Shown here: positions 1-9,563 of the stretch, piece after piece
How positions within the stretch are numbered: the stretch's first letter is position 1
Layout of the letters: each line of letters opens with the position of its first letter
Origin: a virus
Length of the DNA: 64,000 bases
IMG/VR virus record: IMGVR_UViG_3300008110_000220
Coordinates: 31,069-95,068 of that record
Direction: 5' to 3' (one strand)
Made by a program: the position numbers and the translations under genes
The notes under the pieces: model-generated
What the model was told of the DNA's origin: nothing
The model's input: the letters and a program-made list of their open reading frames with translations, nothing else
Databases searched by the model: none

Positions 1-2621
1 CTGGTGCTGAAGGTGCTCAAGGTGCTCAAGGTGCCACTGGATCTGGTGCTCAAGGTGCTCAGGGATCTACAGGTGCTCAAGGATCTATAGGTGCTCAAGG
101 TGCCACTGGATCTGGTGCTCAAGGTGCTCAAGGAACCGCTGGTGCTGAAGGTGCTCAAGGTGCTCAAGGATCTACAGGTGCTCAAGGTGCCACTGGATCT
201 GGTGCTCAAGGTGCTCAGGGATCTACAGGTGCTCAAGGATCTATAGGTGCTCAAGGATCTACAGGTACTCAAGGTGCTCAAGGATCTACAGGTGCTCAAG
301 GTGCCACTGGATCTGGTGCTCAAGGTGCTCAAGGAACCGCTGGTGCTGAAGGTGCTCAAGGTGCTCAAGGACCTGCAGGAGAGGGTGGCAGTGGATCTGG
401 TGCTCAAGGTGCTCAAGGTGCTACTGGTGCTCAAGGTTTAGTAGGAGCACAAGGATCTACAGGTGCTCAAGGTGCTCAAGGATCTACAGGTGCTCAAGGA
501 TCTACAGGTGCTCAAGGTGCCACTGGATCTGGTGCTCAAGGATCTACAGGTGCTACTGGTGCTCAAGGATCTACAGGTGCTCAAGGTGCCACTGGATCTG
601 GTGCTCAAGGATCTACAGGTGCTACTGGTGCTCAAGGATCTACAGGTGCTACTGGTGCTCAAGGTGCTCAAGGACCTGCAGGAGAGGGTGGCAGTGGATC
701 TGGTGCTCAAGGTGCTCAAGGTGCTCAAGGTGCTCAAGGATCTACAGGTGCTCAAGGATCTACAGGTACTCAAGGTGCTCAAGGATCTACAGGTGCTCAA
801 GGATCTACAGGTGCTCAAGGTGCCACTGGATCTGGTGCTCAAGGTGCTCAAGGAACCGCTGGTGCTACTGGTGCTCAAGGTGCTCAAGGACCTGCAGGAG
901 GGGGTGTCGGTGGCGGTGGAGAATTCATTTTAAGTGGTTCTTGTGGGACCATTTACAGTTCAGAAGCAGGAACTGGTGGCACTGGACTCAATAATTTCTT
1001 TGCTGGTTATTGTGCTGGTCAATCCAACACCAGTGGATCCTTTAACTTCTTTGCTGGACAATGTGCTGGTGCCTGTAACACCACTGGATCCAATAACAAC
1101 TTTATTGGACAAGGTGCTGGTGCCTGTAACACCACTGGATCCTTTAACTTCTTTGCTGGACAATGTGCTGGTGCCTGTAACACCACTGGATCCAATAACA
1201 ACTTTATTGGACAAGGTGCTGGTGCCTGTAACACCACTGGATCCTTCAACAACTTCATTGGACAATGTGCTGGTCGATGCAACAGCACTGGAACTAACAA
1301 CAACTTCTTTGGACGATTTGCTGGATTCCGCAACACCATTGGAAACTACAACAACTTCATTGGAAATTATGCTGGTCGATACAACAGCACTGGAACTAAC
1401 AACAACTTCATTGGATTTAGTGCTGGTTATAGCAACACCACTGGAACCTGCAACAACTTCATTGGACGATGTGCTGGTTTCAGCAACACCACTGGATCCA
1501 ATAACAACTTCATTGGAGCTTATACTGGTCAATCCAACATCGGTGGAGCCAACAACAACTTCTTTGGATCTAATGCTGGTCGATGCAACACCAGTGGAAC
1601 TCATAACTTCTTTGCTGGACAATGTGCTGGTTTCAGCAACACCAGTGGATCCTACAACAACTTCTTTGGACGATTTGCTGGTCGATGCAACACCAGTGGA
1701 GCCAACAACAACTTCTTTGGATCTAATGCTGGTCAATCCAACACCATTGGAACCTGCAACAACTTCATTGGACGACTTGCTGGATCCAACAACACCACTG
1801 GATCCAATAACACCTTCATTGGAGCTTATGCTGGTTTCGGCAACACCACTGGATCCAATAACAACTTTATTGGATTTAGTGCTGGTTACTGCAACACCGG
1901 TGGATCCTTTAACTTCTTTGCTGGACGATGTGCTGGTTTCAGCAACACCACTGGATCCAATAACAACTTTATTGGATTTAGTGCCGGTCAATGCAACACC
2001 ACTGGAGCCTTTAACAACTTCATTGGACAATGTGCTGGATTCCGCAACACCAGTGGAACCTTTAACATCTTCATTGGAGCTTATACTGGTATCTGCAACA
2101 CCAGTGGATGCAACAACACCTTTATTGGACGTAATGCTGGTTACTGCAACACCACTGGAACTAATAATCTTTTCTTCGGACAAAATGCTGGAACGGGTTC
2201 TACAGGACTTTGTAATGTTACAACAGAATCCAATTACATCATTATGGGTAACAACAGTCATGCATGTGCTCTTATCCAGGTTGCTTGGACAGCAGTTTCT
2301 GATTGCCGTGACAAGTGCATTTTTGGACCTGTTCCTCATGGTAGAGGTTTCCTTCATAATATTACTCCAATTGAATATGCCTTTAAGGACCGTGATACTG
2401 ATGAATTAAAGGACATAGAAGGAAAGCGTAGGTATGGATTCAGTGCCCAGAATGTCCTTGAAGCAGAAGGAGAAAATCCTGTTATTGTAGACTCAAATGA
2501 TCCAGAGCATCTCAAACTGACATCAGATCATATGATTCCAGTTCTTGTAAATGCAGTGAAGGAATTATCAGAGGAAGTTGATGTATTAAAATCAAGATTG
2601 GATATATTGGAAAATTCGTGA
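1..2621 (+). CDS. Collagen-like tail fibre protein with C-terminal S74 chaperone domain (5' partial)
   Basis: The reading frame is open from base 3 to a TGA at 2619-2621 (872 visible residues); the start lies outside the window. Residues 1 to about 300 are Gly-X-Y triplets ([12 protein letters not shown]), expected to form a collagen-like trimeric shaft. Residues about 320-735 are roughly two dozen 17-residue repeats with cores such as NNFIG, AG and NTTG, encoded by 51-bp repeats. The last 110 residues look like an intramolecular chaperone (Peptidase S74): a Ser-Asp at about 766-767 in the usual autocleavage context, then [29 protein letters not shown] and a terminal coiled coil. It is therefore probably a trimeric fibre that trims itself after folding. 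Other frames are also open through the repeats, but only this frame ends in a recognisable domain. Confidence 0.88.
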   Translation, partial: GAEGAQGAQGATGSGAQGAQGSTGAQGSIGAQGATGSGAQGAQGTAGAEGAQGAQGSTGAQGATGSGAQGAQGSTGAQGSIGAQGSTGTQGAQGSTGAQGATGSGAQGAQGTAGAEGAQGAQGPAGEGGSGSGAQGAQGATGAQGLVGAQGSTGAQGAQGSTGAQGSTGAQGATGSGAQGSTGATGAQGSTGAQGATGSGAQGSTGATGAQGSTGATGAQGAQGPAGEGGSGSGAQGAQGAQGAQGSTGAQGSTGTQGAQGSTGAQGSTGAQGATGSGAQGAQGTAGATGAQGAQGPAGGGVGGGGEFILSGSCGTIYSSEAGTGGTGLNNFFAGYCAGQSNTSGSFNFFAGQCAGACNTTGSNNNFIGQGAGACNTTGSFNFFAGQCAGACNTTGSNNNFIGQGAGACNTTGSFNNFIGQCAGRCNSTGTNNNFFGRFAGFRNTIGNYNNFIGNYAGRYNSTGTNNNFIGFSAGYSNTTGTCNNFIGRCAGFSNTTGSNNNFIGAYTGQSNIGGANNNFFGSNAGRCNTSGTHNFFAGQCAGFSNTSGSYNNFFGRFAGRCNTSGANNNFFGSNAGQSNTIGTCNNFIGRLAGSNNTTGSNNTFIGAYAGFGNTTGSNNNFIGFSAGYCNTGGSFNFFAGRCAGFSNTTGSNNNFIGFSAGQCNTTGAFNNFIGQCAGFRNTSGTFNIFIGAYTGICNTSGCNNTFIGRNAGYCNTTGTNNLFFGQNAGTGSTGLCNVTTESNYIIMGNNSHACALIQVAWTAVSDCRDKCIFGPVPHGRGFLHNITPIEYAFKDRDTDELKDIEGKRRYGFSAQNVLEAEGENPVIVDSNDPEHLKLTSDHMIPVLVNAVKELSEEVDVLKSRLDILENS
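990..2190 (+). repeat. 51-bp tandem repeats in fibre gene
   Basis: About two dozen imperfect 51-bp units, each encoding 17 residues of the type NNFIGxxAGxxNTTGSx. Neighbouring units alternate between variants (SFNFFAGQ versus SNNNFIGQ), which suggests expansion of two-unit blocks. The high identity makes unequal recombination likely. Confidence 0.85.
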
Positions 2622-2661
2622 TATAATAGTCTCATACATACTGTATGATACGTGAGAATAT

Positions 2662-3303
2662 ATGAAAAAAGTTTTAATTGCTACACCATGCCTTGATCAA
2701 AAAGTTGATGCTTATTTTGTTCACAGTTTATGTGAATCTATTAAATTAGGAATCAAAAATGACTTAGATATTAGATGTGTTTTTTTAGCTAATGAAAGTA
2801 TTCTTCCAATGGCTAGAAATGAGTTATTTAAATTATCTTATACTGATAATTATGATGTAATGGTGTTTATTGATGATGATGAATATTGGGATGAAAAAGC
2901 ATTAATTGAAATTATTCAATCTGAAAAGGATGTTATAACAATACCTGTTGTGAATAAGGAAGATAAAAAAATTAAATATAATGTATGGTTAAATAATGAC
3001 ATTCAAAAAGATACCGATGGATATATTAAAATTGAAAAATGTGGGACAGGATTTCTTAAATTGACTCGTAAGGTTATTATTGATTTGTGGAATACAAACA
3101 CAGAATTACTATTTCGTAACAGTCCTTTAAAAAATATTTGTGAATATACCTTTGAAAATGGAAGTTTTATCGGAGAGGATGTCGCATTAACTAGAAAAAT
3201 AAAGGAATTGGGATATGATATTTGGTTAAATCCAAAACACACAGTATCACATATTGGAAATAAAATATATAAAGGAAATTTTGAAAAGAGTTATAATTTA
3301 TGA
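2662..3303 (+). CDS. Putative GT-A type glycosyltransferase
   Basis: The 213-residue product has the features of a nucleotide-sugar glycosyltransferase of the GT-A fold: an N-terminal beta strand (KKVLIATPCLD), a FIDDDEYW motif at residues 70-76 that fits the metal-binding DxD, and a late GEDVALTRKIKELGYD segment typical of the acceptor/base region of GT2-like enzymes. Sugar and acceptor cannot be predicted. It overlaps the next gene by ATGA, so the two are probably translationally coupled. The gene is visibly more AT-rich than the flanking fibre genes, which suggests recent acquisition. Confidence 0.75.
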   Translation: MKKVLIATPCLDQKVDAYFVHSLCESIKLGIKNDLDIRCVFLANESILPMARNELFKLSYTDNYDVMVFIDDDEYWDEKALIEIIQSEKDVITIPVVNKEDKKIKYNVWLNNDIQKDTDGYIKIEKCGTGFLKLTRKVIIDLWNTNTELLFRNSPLKNICEYTFENGSFIGEDVALTRKIKELGYDIWLNPKHTVSHIGNKIYKGNFEKSYNL

Positions 3304-4598
3304 TCGATCTCATTATTCCAACAATGTGGTTTGCAAATAAATTTGAAGAATCTTTGCAAACTTATGTAAGTCATAACTCAATTAACAAAATTATTATCGT
3401 TGACAATAATAAATTAAAAAGACCATCTTATGAGATTTTAAATCACTCAAAAATTGAAATTATTTCATATGGTAAAAATATTTTTGTAAATCCTGCTTGG
3501 AATGAGGGATATTTTCGATCAAAATCTAAAATTATTGGAATATTAAATGATGATATTAAAGTGTCATCAGAAATATTTGATATGATTATTGATTTTAATC
3601 TTTCAAATGGAGATTTGATTGGTGTAAATTTACAGGGAAGGCAAAATAATTATAAAATTGATGATTATATTGATACAAAAGAAGAGATTGTAAAATTAAA
3701 TTATGATCCCACAAAACCTATTGGAGGTCAGTCGTGGGCATTCGGAATCTGTATGTTTATGTTAAGAGAATCATATAAAGTTATACCATCTCTATATCAA
3801 GTTTGGTATGGTGATGATTTTTTTGTACAATATGCAAAAAACATTTACGCGATTAATTCAAATAAAATTAAAGGAACTATTTCGGAAACACTTACAAAGT
3901 TTGAAGACCCCGACAGTGATATTTCAAAAAGAATTGAATTAGATTCAAAAAACTTGATATCATATGATCATTTTATCAATGGAAAAAATTGGGAAATCCC
4001 ACACAATATGATAAAACTTTATGAACATCAACGTAAAGATAAAAATATAAAATCAGGTGTATTTGATTTAGAGTATCAAAGAGCAAGGAAAATACCAAGT
4101 GATATCAACGAAAATGTTCATGAACTTTATGAATTAGCAAAAGAATGTAAGACCGTAGTGGAAATGGGAGTTAGAACAGGAGTTAGTACTAGAGCATTTT
4201 TAAACACTAATGCTAAACTTTTTTCCTTTGATATCATATTAGATTCAAATGTTCAAAAACTTTTTGATCTTGCTAAACGACAAGGAAAATCTGCGGAATA
4301 TATTCAAGCAGATGTTCTCGATATAGAAATTGAAGAGACTGATTTATTGTTTATTGATACTTTTCACATATATGATCAACTTAAACGGGAATTAAATCTT
4401 CACGGAAACAAGGCACAAAAATATATTGTATTTCATGACACATATACATTTGGTCTTAAAGGAGAAGATGGAAAAGATGATAAAGGATTGTTATCTGCGG
4501 TTATTGAGTTTGTAATGAAGAATCCACACTGGAAATTTTATAAGTATAAAACAAACAATAATGGATTGACAGTTTTAAAAAGAGATGATATAATATAA
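3300..4598 (+). CDS. Bifunctional glycosyltransferase-like / SAM-dependent methyltransferase
   Basis: The 432-residue protein has two parts. Residues 1 to about 230 resemble a GT-A glycosyltransferase (LIIPTMW start, IIIVDNN, LNDDIK at 82-87, WYGDDFF near 169). Residues about 270-430 look like a class I methyltransferase with motif I VVEMGVRTGVSTRAFL near 286-301 and an FIDTFH acidic segment near 351, close to the Methyltransf_24/CmcI-like families. The product could transfer a sugar and then methylate it. Start ATG overlaps the stop of the upstream glycosyltransferase. The fusion is directly visible; substrates are unknown. Confidence 0.72.
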   Translation: MIDLIIPTMWFANKFEESLQTYVSHNSINKIIIVDNNKLKRPSYEILNHSKIEIISYGKNIFVNPAWNEGYFRSKSKIIGILNDDIKVSSEIFDMIIDFNLSNGDLIGVNLQGRQNNYKIDDYIDTKEEIVKLNYDPTKPIGGQSWAFGICMFMLRESYKVIPSLYQVWYGDDFFVQYAKNIYAINSNKIKGTISETLTKFEDPDSDISKRIELDSKNLISYDHFINGKNWEIPHNMIKLYEHQRKDKNIKSGVFDLEYQRARKIPSDINENVHELYELAKECKTVVEMGVRTGVSTRAFLNTNAKLFSFDIILDSNVQKLFDLAKRQGKSAEYIQADVLDIEIEETDLLFIDTFHIYDQLKRELNLHGNKAQKYIVFHDTYTFGLKGEDGKDDKGLLSAVIEFVMKNPHWKFYKYKTNNNGLTVLKRDDII

Positions 4599-4658
4599 TG
4601 CACCATAAATTGATAATAATATTTTATAAGTAGACCCATTCAAGTTAATCATTCATTT

Positions 4659-5561
4659 ATGAAATCAAAATATAGTATTTTTCATGTGCAGGGTGGTATT
4701 GGAAAACATATTGCGGCCACCGCAGTAGCAAAAGCAATTAAAGCAAATCACCCAGATCGTAAATTAGTTATAGTCTGTGCATATGCAGATATTTTTATAA
4801 ATCTTCCTTATGTTCATAGAGTTTATACCATAGGAACAACGCAGTATTTTTATCAAGAATATATTCAAGATAAAGATTCTATTCTATTTCATAATGAACC
4901 ATATTATACAACTAATCATATTCATAAACGTAAACGTTTAATTGAGAATTGGTGTGATATGTATGGTATTAAATATTCTAGAGAAAGACCAGAAATAAGA
5001 TTTAATAAACTTCAACAAAATATATCCAGAGAAGTTTGGAAACGAAAAAAACCAGTTATGATTATTCATACTAACGGTGGAGTTATGACCACTGATTCGA
5101 AACCATATTCTTGGACAAGAGATATGCCATTTGATCTTGCAGAAAAACTTGTAGATTATTATAAATCTGAATATCATATTATTCAACTTACAAAAGTTAA
5201 TTCGCCAAAACTAGAAGGTGTCGAGCACATTTTTGCAACACCAGAAAAATCTTTATCTTTGATGGAATACTTTAGTATTGTTCTTCATGCTAAAAAAAGA
5301 ATCTTAATTGATTCTTGTGTTCAACATGCTGCTGCCGCACTAAATAAAAAATCAACAGTTCTTTGGAATGGGACTAGTCCAAAAGTATTTGGATATGATC
5401 TGCATGATAATATCTCCACAACAGTTCCATATGATTTTAAATTACCGGGGAGTTATCTTTTTGATTTTGACTTTGATGGTAATGAAGTTGAGTATCCTTA
5501 TGAAGAGGGAACCGAACTGTTTGATTTTAATGAAATTGTTAAATCCGTTGATGCTCAGTAA
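4659..5561 (+). CDS. GT9/heptosyltransferase-like glycosyltransferase
   Basis: The 300-residue product begins with HVQGGIGKHIAATAVAKAI (residues 9-27), the glycine-rich first loop of GT-B enzymes resembling ADP-heptose:LPS heptosyltransferases (GT9). A second Rossmann half contains MIIHTNGG and ILIDSCVQHAAAALNKKSTV, where GT9 enzymes bind the nucleotide sugar. It lies in the AT-rich sugar-enzyme block between the GT/methyltransferase fusion and a sulfotransferase. Donor and acceptor are not predictable. A 60-bp gap upstream holds AT-rich sequence without a clear promoter. Confidence 0.68.
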   Translation: MKSKYSIFHVQGGIGKHIAATAVAKAIKANHPDRKLVIVCAYADIFINLPYVHRVYTIGTTQYFYQEYIQDKDSILFHNEPYYTTNHIHKRKRLIENWCDMYGIKYSRERPEIRFNKLQQNISREVWKRKKPVMIIHTNGGVMTTDSKPYSWTRDMPFDLAEKLVDYYKSEYHIIQLTKVNSPKLEGVEHIFATPEKSLSLMEYFSIVLHAKKRILIDSCVQHAAAALNKKSTVLWNGTSPKVFGYDLHDNISTTVPYDFKLPGSYLFDFDFDGNEVEYPYEEGTELFDFNEIVKSVDAQ

Positions 5562-5570
5562 ATTAAGTCT

Positions 5571-6485
5571 ATGGTAGAACCAGTGCAAAAAACTTATTAT
5601 TTTATGGCGGGACTTCCTCGCTCTGGAAGTACAATTTTATCTAGCATTTTAAATCAAAATCCAAGGTTTTATTCTGGTCCTAGTTCTCCTGTGACTGGGT
5701 TGATGATTATGTTAGAACAACAATTGTCTCAGGACGAGTTGTTTTTGGCATATCCAAAACCAGAACAAGCATCAATGATTATTTCCAATATTATTCATCA
5801 ATATTATTTTGATGTAAAAAAACCAGTAATTTTTGACAAGAATAGATCTTGGGTAAATCGAATTCATTACATTGAAGGTTACTTGGGAATTACACCAAAA
5901 ATTATTTGTCCTGTTAGAAACATTGATGAAATTTTAGCATCTTTTATTTCGATGCATCGTCGTAATCCATATGAAGTAAATGGAAAAATAAACTTTATTG
6001 ATGATATGTTAGTTAAATCTAATATTTTATTAACGGATGATAATCGTTGTGAATTTCTTGTAAGTGAATCTGGAATTCTTGGACAAAGTTATTTGGGAAT
6101 TCGTGATGTACTAACGAAAGGGCAGGAAAAATATTTGCATTTTGTTGAATATGATGATCTTGTTAGTTTTCCAGAAAAAACAATGAAGAAAATTTATGAG
6201 TTTCTTGATGAAGAATATTATGAACACGAATTTGATAATCTTATTAACATTAATGAGGAAAATGATGCCTCTACTTATGGTTTAAGTGATATGCATTATG
6301 TTAGAAAGGAGTTGAAAAAAACTTCTTTATCTCCAAAAGAAATTCTTTCCGATGAAATCTTATCAAGATGTAAAGGACTTGAATTTTGGAGAGATCTTGA
6401 ATCAATTGATTATGAAGATATTGAATTGAATATAAATGCAAATAATCAGGTCTTTGAAGATTCAAAAAACTTTATAGGAGCTTAA
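5571..6485 (+). CDS. Sulfotransferase family protein
   Basis: The 304-residue protein carries the two PAPS-binding motifs of sulfotransferases: the 5'-phosphosulfate loop GLPRSGSTILSS at residues 14-25 and the 3'-phosphate motif CPVRNIDEILASFIS at about 113-127. The family moves sulfate from PAPS to a hydroxyl or amine, often on carbohydrate. Its position after three glycosyltransferase-like genes suggests the acceptor is a phage- or host-made glycan, but that is inference. It starts 9 bp after the upstream stop. Confidence 0.8.
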   Translation: MVEPVQKTYYFMAGLPRSGSTILSSILNQNPRFYSGPSSPVTGLMIMLEQQLSQDELFLAYPKPEQASMIISNIIHQYYFDVKKPVIFDKNRSWVNRIHYIEGYLGITPKIICPVRNIDEILASFISMHRRNPYEVNGKINFIDDMLVKSNILLTDDNRCEFLVSESGILGQSYLGIRDVLTKGQEKYLHFVEYDDLVSFPEKTMKKIYEFLDEEYYEHEFDNLININEENDASTYGLSDMHYVRKELKKTSLSPKEILSDEILSRCKGLEFWRDLESIDYEDIELNINANNQVFEDSKNFIGA

Positions 6486-6488
6486 AAA

Positions 6489-6758
6489 ATGGCAAGAACT
6501 CAAGAACAAATTTTGCAAACAATTACTGTAGCTAAAGATAGTGTTTGGGTGATTGAAGATGCTATTGAAAAATTAGATGGTGGAGAAACGCCCTCCAAAG
6601 ACTTAAAATCTAATATTGATCGTAATGTTGGACACCTTAAACTTGTTGTTACTGACCAAGAAATTGTAGATTCTGGAGAAGATATTTCAGATCTAGAATC
6701 TGCAATTATAACTGGCGAAGCAAAACTTGCTGAAAACATTTGGTTAACTAATCTTTGA
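6489..6758 (+). CDS. Small protein of unknown function
   Basis: This 89-residue acidic, mostly helical protein has no family I recognise. It is preceded by a good ribosome site (AGGAG, 8-9 nt before ATG) and follows the sulfotransferase by 3 bp, so it ends that operon. The structured RNA and terminator at 6782-6882 follow. Confidence 0.6.
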   Translation: MARTQEQILQTITVAKDSVWVIEDAIEKLDGGETPSKDLKSNIDRNVGHLKLVVTDQEIVDSGEDISDLESAIITGEAKLAENIWLTNL

Positions 6759-6781
6759 TGATGGGTGTACGTTCTCTTTAA

Positions 6782-6882
6782 GGTCTTCAAGATTCCTTGT
6801 ATCTTTGGGAATGAAGACCCTCTCTGTGGTGGGAGAGGTGAGTTGGTGGTTAAAAAAGGAGAGTTTTATACTCTCTTTTTTT
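6782..6882 (+). ncRNA. Structured RNA element, copy 1
   Basis: A 60-base core from the ATTCC/ATCC region to GAGTTGGTGGTT is nearly identical to one at about 48891-48950. Predicted pairing: GGTCTTC 6782-6788 with GAAGACC 6813-6819; inside it, ATTCC 6792-6796 with GGAAT 6808-6812; then CCTCTC 6819-6824 with GAGAGG 6833-6838; then a terminator hairpin and T run. No ORF of note crosses it. Both copies end at a terminator, so the element could be a 3'-UTR structure or a processed small RNA. I cannot match it to a named family. Confidence 0.6.
6859..6882 (+). terminator. Rho-independent terminator
   Basis: GAGAGT (6859-6864) pairs with ACTCTC (6870-6875) around a 5-nt loop and is followed by seven T. 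It closes the sugar-enzyme operon and copy 1 of the repeated RNA. Confidence 0.75.
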
Positions 6883-6933
6883 ATTTGACTTTATGTATGA
6901 TATTGGTTATAATCCTTTAAGAATTCAAAGAAA

Positions 6934-6941
6934 AGATAAAT
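6934..6941 (+). promoter_or_regulatory. T4-like late promoter
   Basis: GATAAATA lies 28 bp before the fibre gene start at 6970, just after a terminator, matching the late promoter core of T4-like phages (TATAAATA and variants). Confidence 0.6.
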
Positions 6942-6969
6942 AACTTGAAAGGAATATAGTGGTTAGATA

Positions 6970-8331
6970 ATGGCTCTAAACTTTCCAGATAGTCCATCAG
7001 TAAATGATATTTTTACATCTAGTAACTCCAGATGGATATGGAATGGAACATCTTGGGTTAGGCAGGGAACACCTGGAACTCAAGGTGCTCAAGGATCTAC
7101 AGGTGCTCAAGGTGCTCAAGGATCTACAGGTGCTCAAGGTGCTCAAGGTGCTGTAGGGGATCAAGGTGCTCAAGGATCTACAGGTGCTGAAGGTGCTCAA
7201 GGTGCTCAAGGTTCAGTAGGAGCACAAGGATCTACAGGTGTACAAGGCACAGTTGGTGCTCAAGGTTCAGTAGGAGCACAAGGATCTACAGGTGCTCAAG
7301 GTGCTCAAGGTGCTCAAGGTGCTCAAGGTGCTCAAGGTGCTCAAGGAACCGCAGGTACATCAGGATCTCAAGGTACTATAGGTGCTCAAGGTGCTCAAGG
7401 TGCTACTGGTGCTCAAGGAACCGCAGGTGCATCAGGATCTCAAGGTTCCACAGGTGCTCAAGGTGATGTAGGTGCTCAAGGTGCTCAAGGTGATGTAGGT
7501 GCTCAAGGATCTACAGGTGTACAAGGCACAGTTGGTGCTCAAGGTTCCACAGGTGCTCAAGGTGCTACTGGTGCTCAAGGTGCTACTGGTGCTCAAGGTT
7601 CAGTAGGAGCACAAGGATCTACAGGTGCTCAAGGTGCTCAAGGTTCCACAGGTGCTCAAGGTGCTCAAGGTTCCACAGGTGCTCAAGGTGCTCAAGGAAC
7701 CGCAGGTACATCAGGATCTCAAGGTACTATAGGTGCTCAAGGTGCTCAAGGATCTACAGGTACTCAAGGTGCTCAAGGATCTACAGGTGCTCAAGGTGCT
7801 GTAGGTGCACAGGGTGCTGTTGGATCTCAAGGTACTTCTGGCGCTATAACTTTTGCATCAGGCACTTTGATGTTATTCCAACAGACAGCAGCACCTACTG
7901 GTTGGACCAAACAAACAACTCATAATAATAAAGCACTTAGAGTAGTAAGTGGATCTGCAAGTTCTGGTGGTACGACCGCATTTACAAGTGTATTTGCTTC
8001 TAGGACACCATCTGGTTCTGTTTCGGTTTCTGGATCTAACTCTGGCGGTTCTGTAAGTAATACTACACTAACCACTTCAGAGATGCCATCCCACAACCAC
8101 TCATCAACATCTGGGCAATTTTTGCTTGATAATGGTGGAGGTGGTTCTCAAGGATTTGCCGGTGGTGGTACAATTGTTGGTCTCAGCCCAAATACCACAT
8201 CAACTGGTGGTGGAAACTCTCACGGACACGGATTTACTAATCCATCTTGGTCTGGTTCAGCATCTTTTACAGGTACAGCAATGGACTTTGCTGTCCAATA
8301 TGTTGACTTAATTATTGCTTCTAAAGACTAA
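6970..8331 (+). CDS. Collagen-like short fibre with collar/gp12-type tip
   Basis: The 453-residue protein has an N-terminal segment [13 protein letters not shown]...WNGTSWVR (residues 3-34) shared with two other fibres in the window, probably the virion attachment module. Residues about 36-290 are GAQ/GST/GAT triplets forming a collagen-like shaft. The C-terminal 160 residues resemble phage tail-collar/T4 gp12-type tips: APTGW, then [10 protein letters not shown] and [10 protein letters not shown], whose His-X-His pairs suggest metal ions in a trimeric tip. It is likely a receptor-binding short fibre. Almost no proline occurs in the triplets. Confidence 0.8.
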   Translation: MALNFPDSPSVNDIFTSSNSRWIWNGTSWVRQGTPGTQGAQGSTGAQGAQGSTGAQGAQGAVGDQGAQGSTGAEGAQGAQGSVGAQGSTGVQGTVGAQGSVGAQGSTGAQGAQGAQGAQGAQGAQGTAGTSGSQGTIGAQGAQGATGAQGTAGASGSQGSTGAQGDVGAQGAQGDVGAQGSTGVQGTVGAQGSTGAQGATGAQGATGAQGSVGAQGSTGAQGAQGSTGAQGAQGSTGAQGAQGTAGTSGSQGTIGAQGAQGSTGTQGAQGSTGAQGAVGAQGAVGSQGTSGAITFASGTLMLFQQTAAPTGWTKQTTHNNKALRVVSGSASSGGTTAFTSVFASRTPSGSVSVSGSNSGGSVSNTTLTTSEMPSHNHSSTSGQFLLDNGGGGSQGFAGGGTIVGLSPNTTSTGGGNSHGHGFTNPSWSGSASFTGTAMDFAVQYVDLIIASKD

Positions 8332-8356
8332 TACTGATATAATATAATTTTTAGAT

Positions 8357-8701
8357 ATGGCTAAAATTAAACCAGGAAACTTTTGTCCACTTATTAAGAA
8401 AGACTGCATTGGTCTTAAGTGTTCATGGTACACTCAGATGAGAGGTACTAATCCAAACACAGGAGAACCAGTTGATGAGTGGGGGTGTGCAGTAACTTGG
8501 ATGCCTTTTATGGCAGTTGAAATAGCACAAAAATCAAATCAGACTGGAGCAGCAGTAGAGAGTTTTAGGAATGAAGTTGTGCGAGCAAACTATCAAAACC
8601 AAGAACTTTATAAAGAAGCACTTAAGCAACAAATTATTCCTGCACAAATTACACCACTCAATCAACCTATAAATATCTTAGAAGAAGGTAAAGAAGAATG
8701 A
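8357..8701 (+). CDS. Cys-containing conserved phage protein of unknown function
   Basis: The 114-residue product has four cysteines in the first half (FCPLIKKDCIGLKCSWY and WGCAVTW), which could bind metal, and a helical C-terminus. I know of no assigned function. It is sandwiched between a fibre and the fibre-assembly chaperone gene and overlaps the latter by ATGA, so a role in fibre maturation is possible but unproven. Confidence 0.6.
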   Translation: MAKIKPGNFCPLIKKDCIGLKCSWYTQMRGTNPNTGEPVDEWGCAVTWMPFMAVEIAQKSNQTGAAVESFRNEVVRANYQNQELYKEALKQQIIPAQITPLNQPINILEEGKEE

Positions 8702-9213
8702 GAATTACACTTATTCCAAGTGATAAAACAATTGGAATTGATAATGAGTTTTATCGTAATATTGAACAGGATTTTTCTTGGATTCCGTCAAATATTCATG
8801 CTGTTCAATGGTATGATACCTGGGGTGAGATTGAGTATATTGATGGATCTCCCAATAAAAGAATTGAGGAGTTGGGTATTTTTGAACAGGCAGTTTTGGA
8901 TTTTAATAATGAAAAGGAAAGAATTGATACTGAACTTGAGGCATTAAATAAAGAGAATGAGGAGAAAAAAATTTTAGAAGAATTGGCATTGGAAGCAGCA
9001 AGAAATTACTGGAAAGAATTTAGAAATATAAGAGATAGTCTTTTATCTAGATGTGATTGGACTCAATCTCCAGATTCCCCACTAACAGAAGAAAAGAAAG
9101 ATGAGTGGGCAACATATCGTCAGATATTGCGAGATCTCCCAGTTATTATTAGTGATCCAAAACCAATGGTTAATGATTTAAATCACGAGAATTGGCCAAC
9201 TAAACCAGATTAA
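8698..9213 (+). CDS. Tail fibre assembly chaperone-like protein
   Basis: The 171-residue protein ends in the signature of phage tail assembly chaperones: RNIRDSLLSRCDWTQSPDSP, then EKKDEWATYRQILRDLP. A central coiled coil (about residues 65-105) precedes it. Family members help fold or attach fibres. It follows the 6970 fibre gene in the same transcription unit, which fits. Start ATG overlaps the upstream stop. Confidence 0.72.
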   Translation: MRITLIPSDKTIGIDNEFYRNIEQDFSWIPSNIHAVQWYDTWGEIEYIDGSPNKRIEELGIFEQAVLDFNNEKERIDTELEALNKENEEKKILEELALEAARNYWKEFRNIRDSLLSRCDWTQSPDSPLTEEKKDEWATYRQILRDLPVIISDPKPMVNDLNHENWPTKPD

Positions 9214-9214
9214 T

Positions 9215-9532
9215 ATGATATTTTTTGATAATGATGTTTTTAAGTTAAGTGAGAAGTTGAATGTCACAACCATAAATTATGGTTTGACTGATATTAGTAT
9301 ACTTGATAATTTTTATTGTGATTTAGATGCGGTTAATTGTGAGATAGAAAAACTACCTATAACTTTAGTGGGTGGTCTTTACAAACCAGATAATGGTAAA
9401 AAATATATTGATGGTAGAAAAATTTATATTCAGAACATGAGGGGAACTGAACTACCATATCTAGTGAATGATCAGTTAAAAAAAGTAGTTTCAAAAATTT
9501 CAAAAAATAGTTTGACTGAACCAACTACATAA
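9215..9532 (+). CDS. Short DUF6445-like N-terminal fragment
   Basis: This 105-residue product contains ILDNFYCDLDAVN, which resembles WVVDNFYANPYAVREF at the N-terminus of the DUF6445-type oxygenase encoded at 12941, then GGLYKPDNGKKYIDGRKIY. The metal-binding HxD and distal His parts are absent, so it is either a remnant or a stand-alone small protein. It starts 1 bp after the chaperone stop. Confidence 0.5.
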   Translation: MIFFDNDVFKLSEKLNVTTINYGLTDISILDNFYCDLDAVNCEIEKLPITLVGGLYKPDNGKKYIDGRKIYIQNMRGTELPYLVNDQLKKVVSKISKNSLTEPTT

Positions 9533-9563
9533 GGTATAATACTTCTATATCACCTTTACTTGA

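Noticed and set aside
438-887. Antisense and out-of-frame ORFs in collagen-like repeats (also in 7000-7200, 39400-39650, 42350-42580, 45340-45950)
   Set aside because: Low-complexity shadows of Gly-X-Y codons.
1-920. Repeats considered as a CRISPR array or intergenic tandem repeat
   Set aside because: Units are in-frame Gly-X-Y codons without spacers.
960-2357. A 465-codon antisense ORF over the same repeats
   Set aside because: Repeat-driven artefact; sequence is a low-complexity Ser/Val/Gly ladder without start signals.
934-2409. A 491-codon forward ORF in another frame of the first fibre gene
   Set aside because: It is kept open by the 51-bp repeats; its product shows no domain, whereas the overlapping frame ends in an S74 chaperone.
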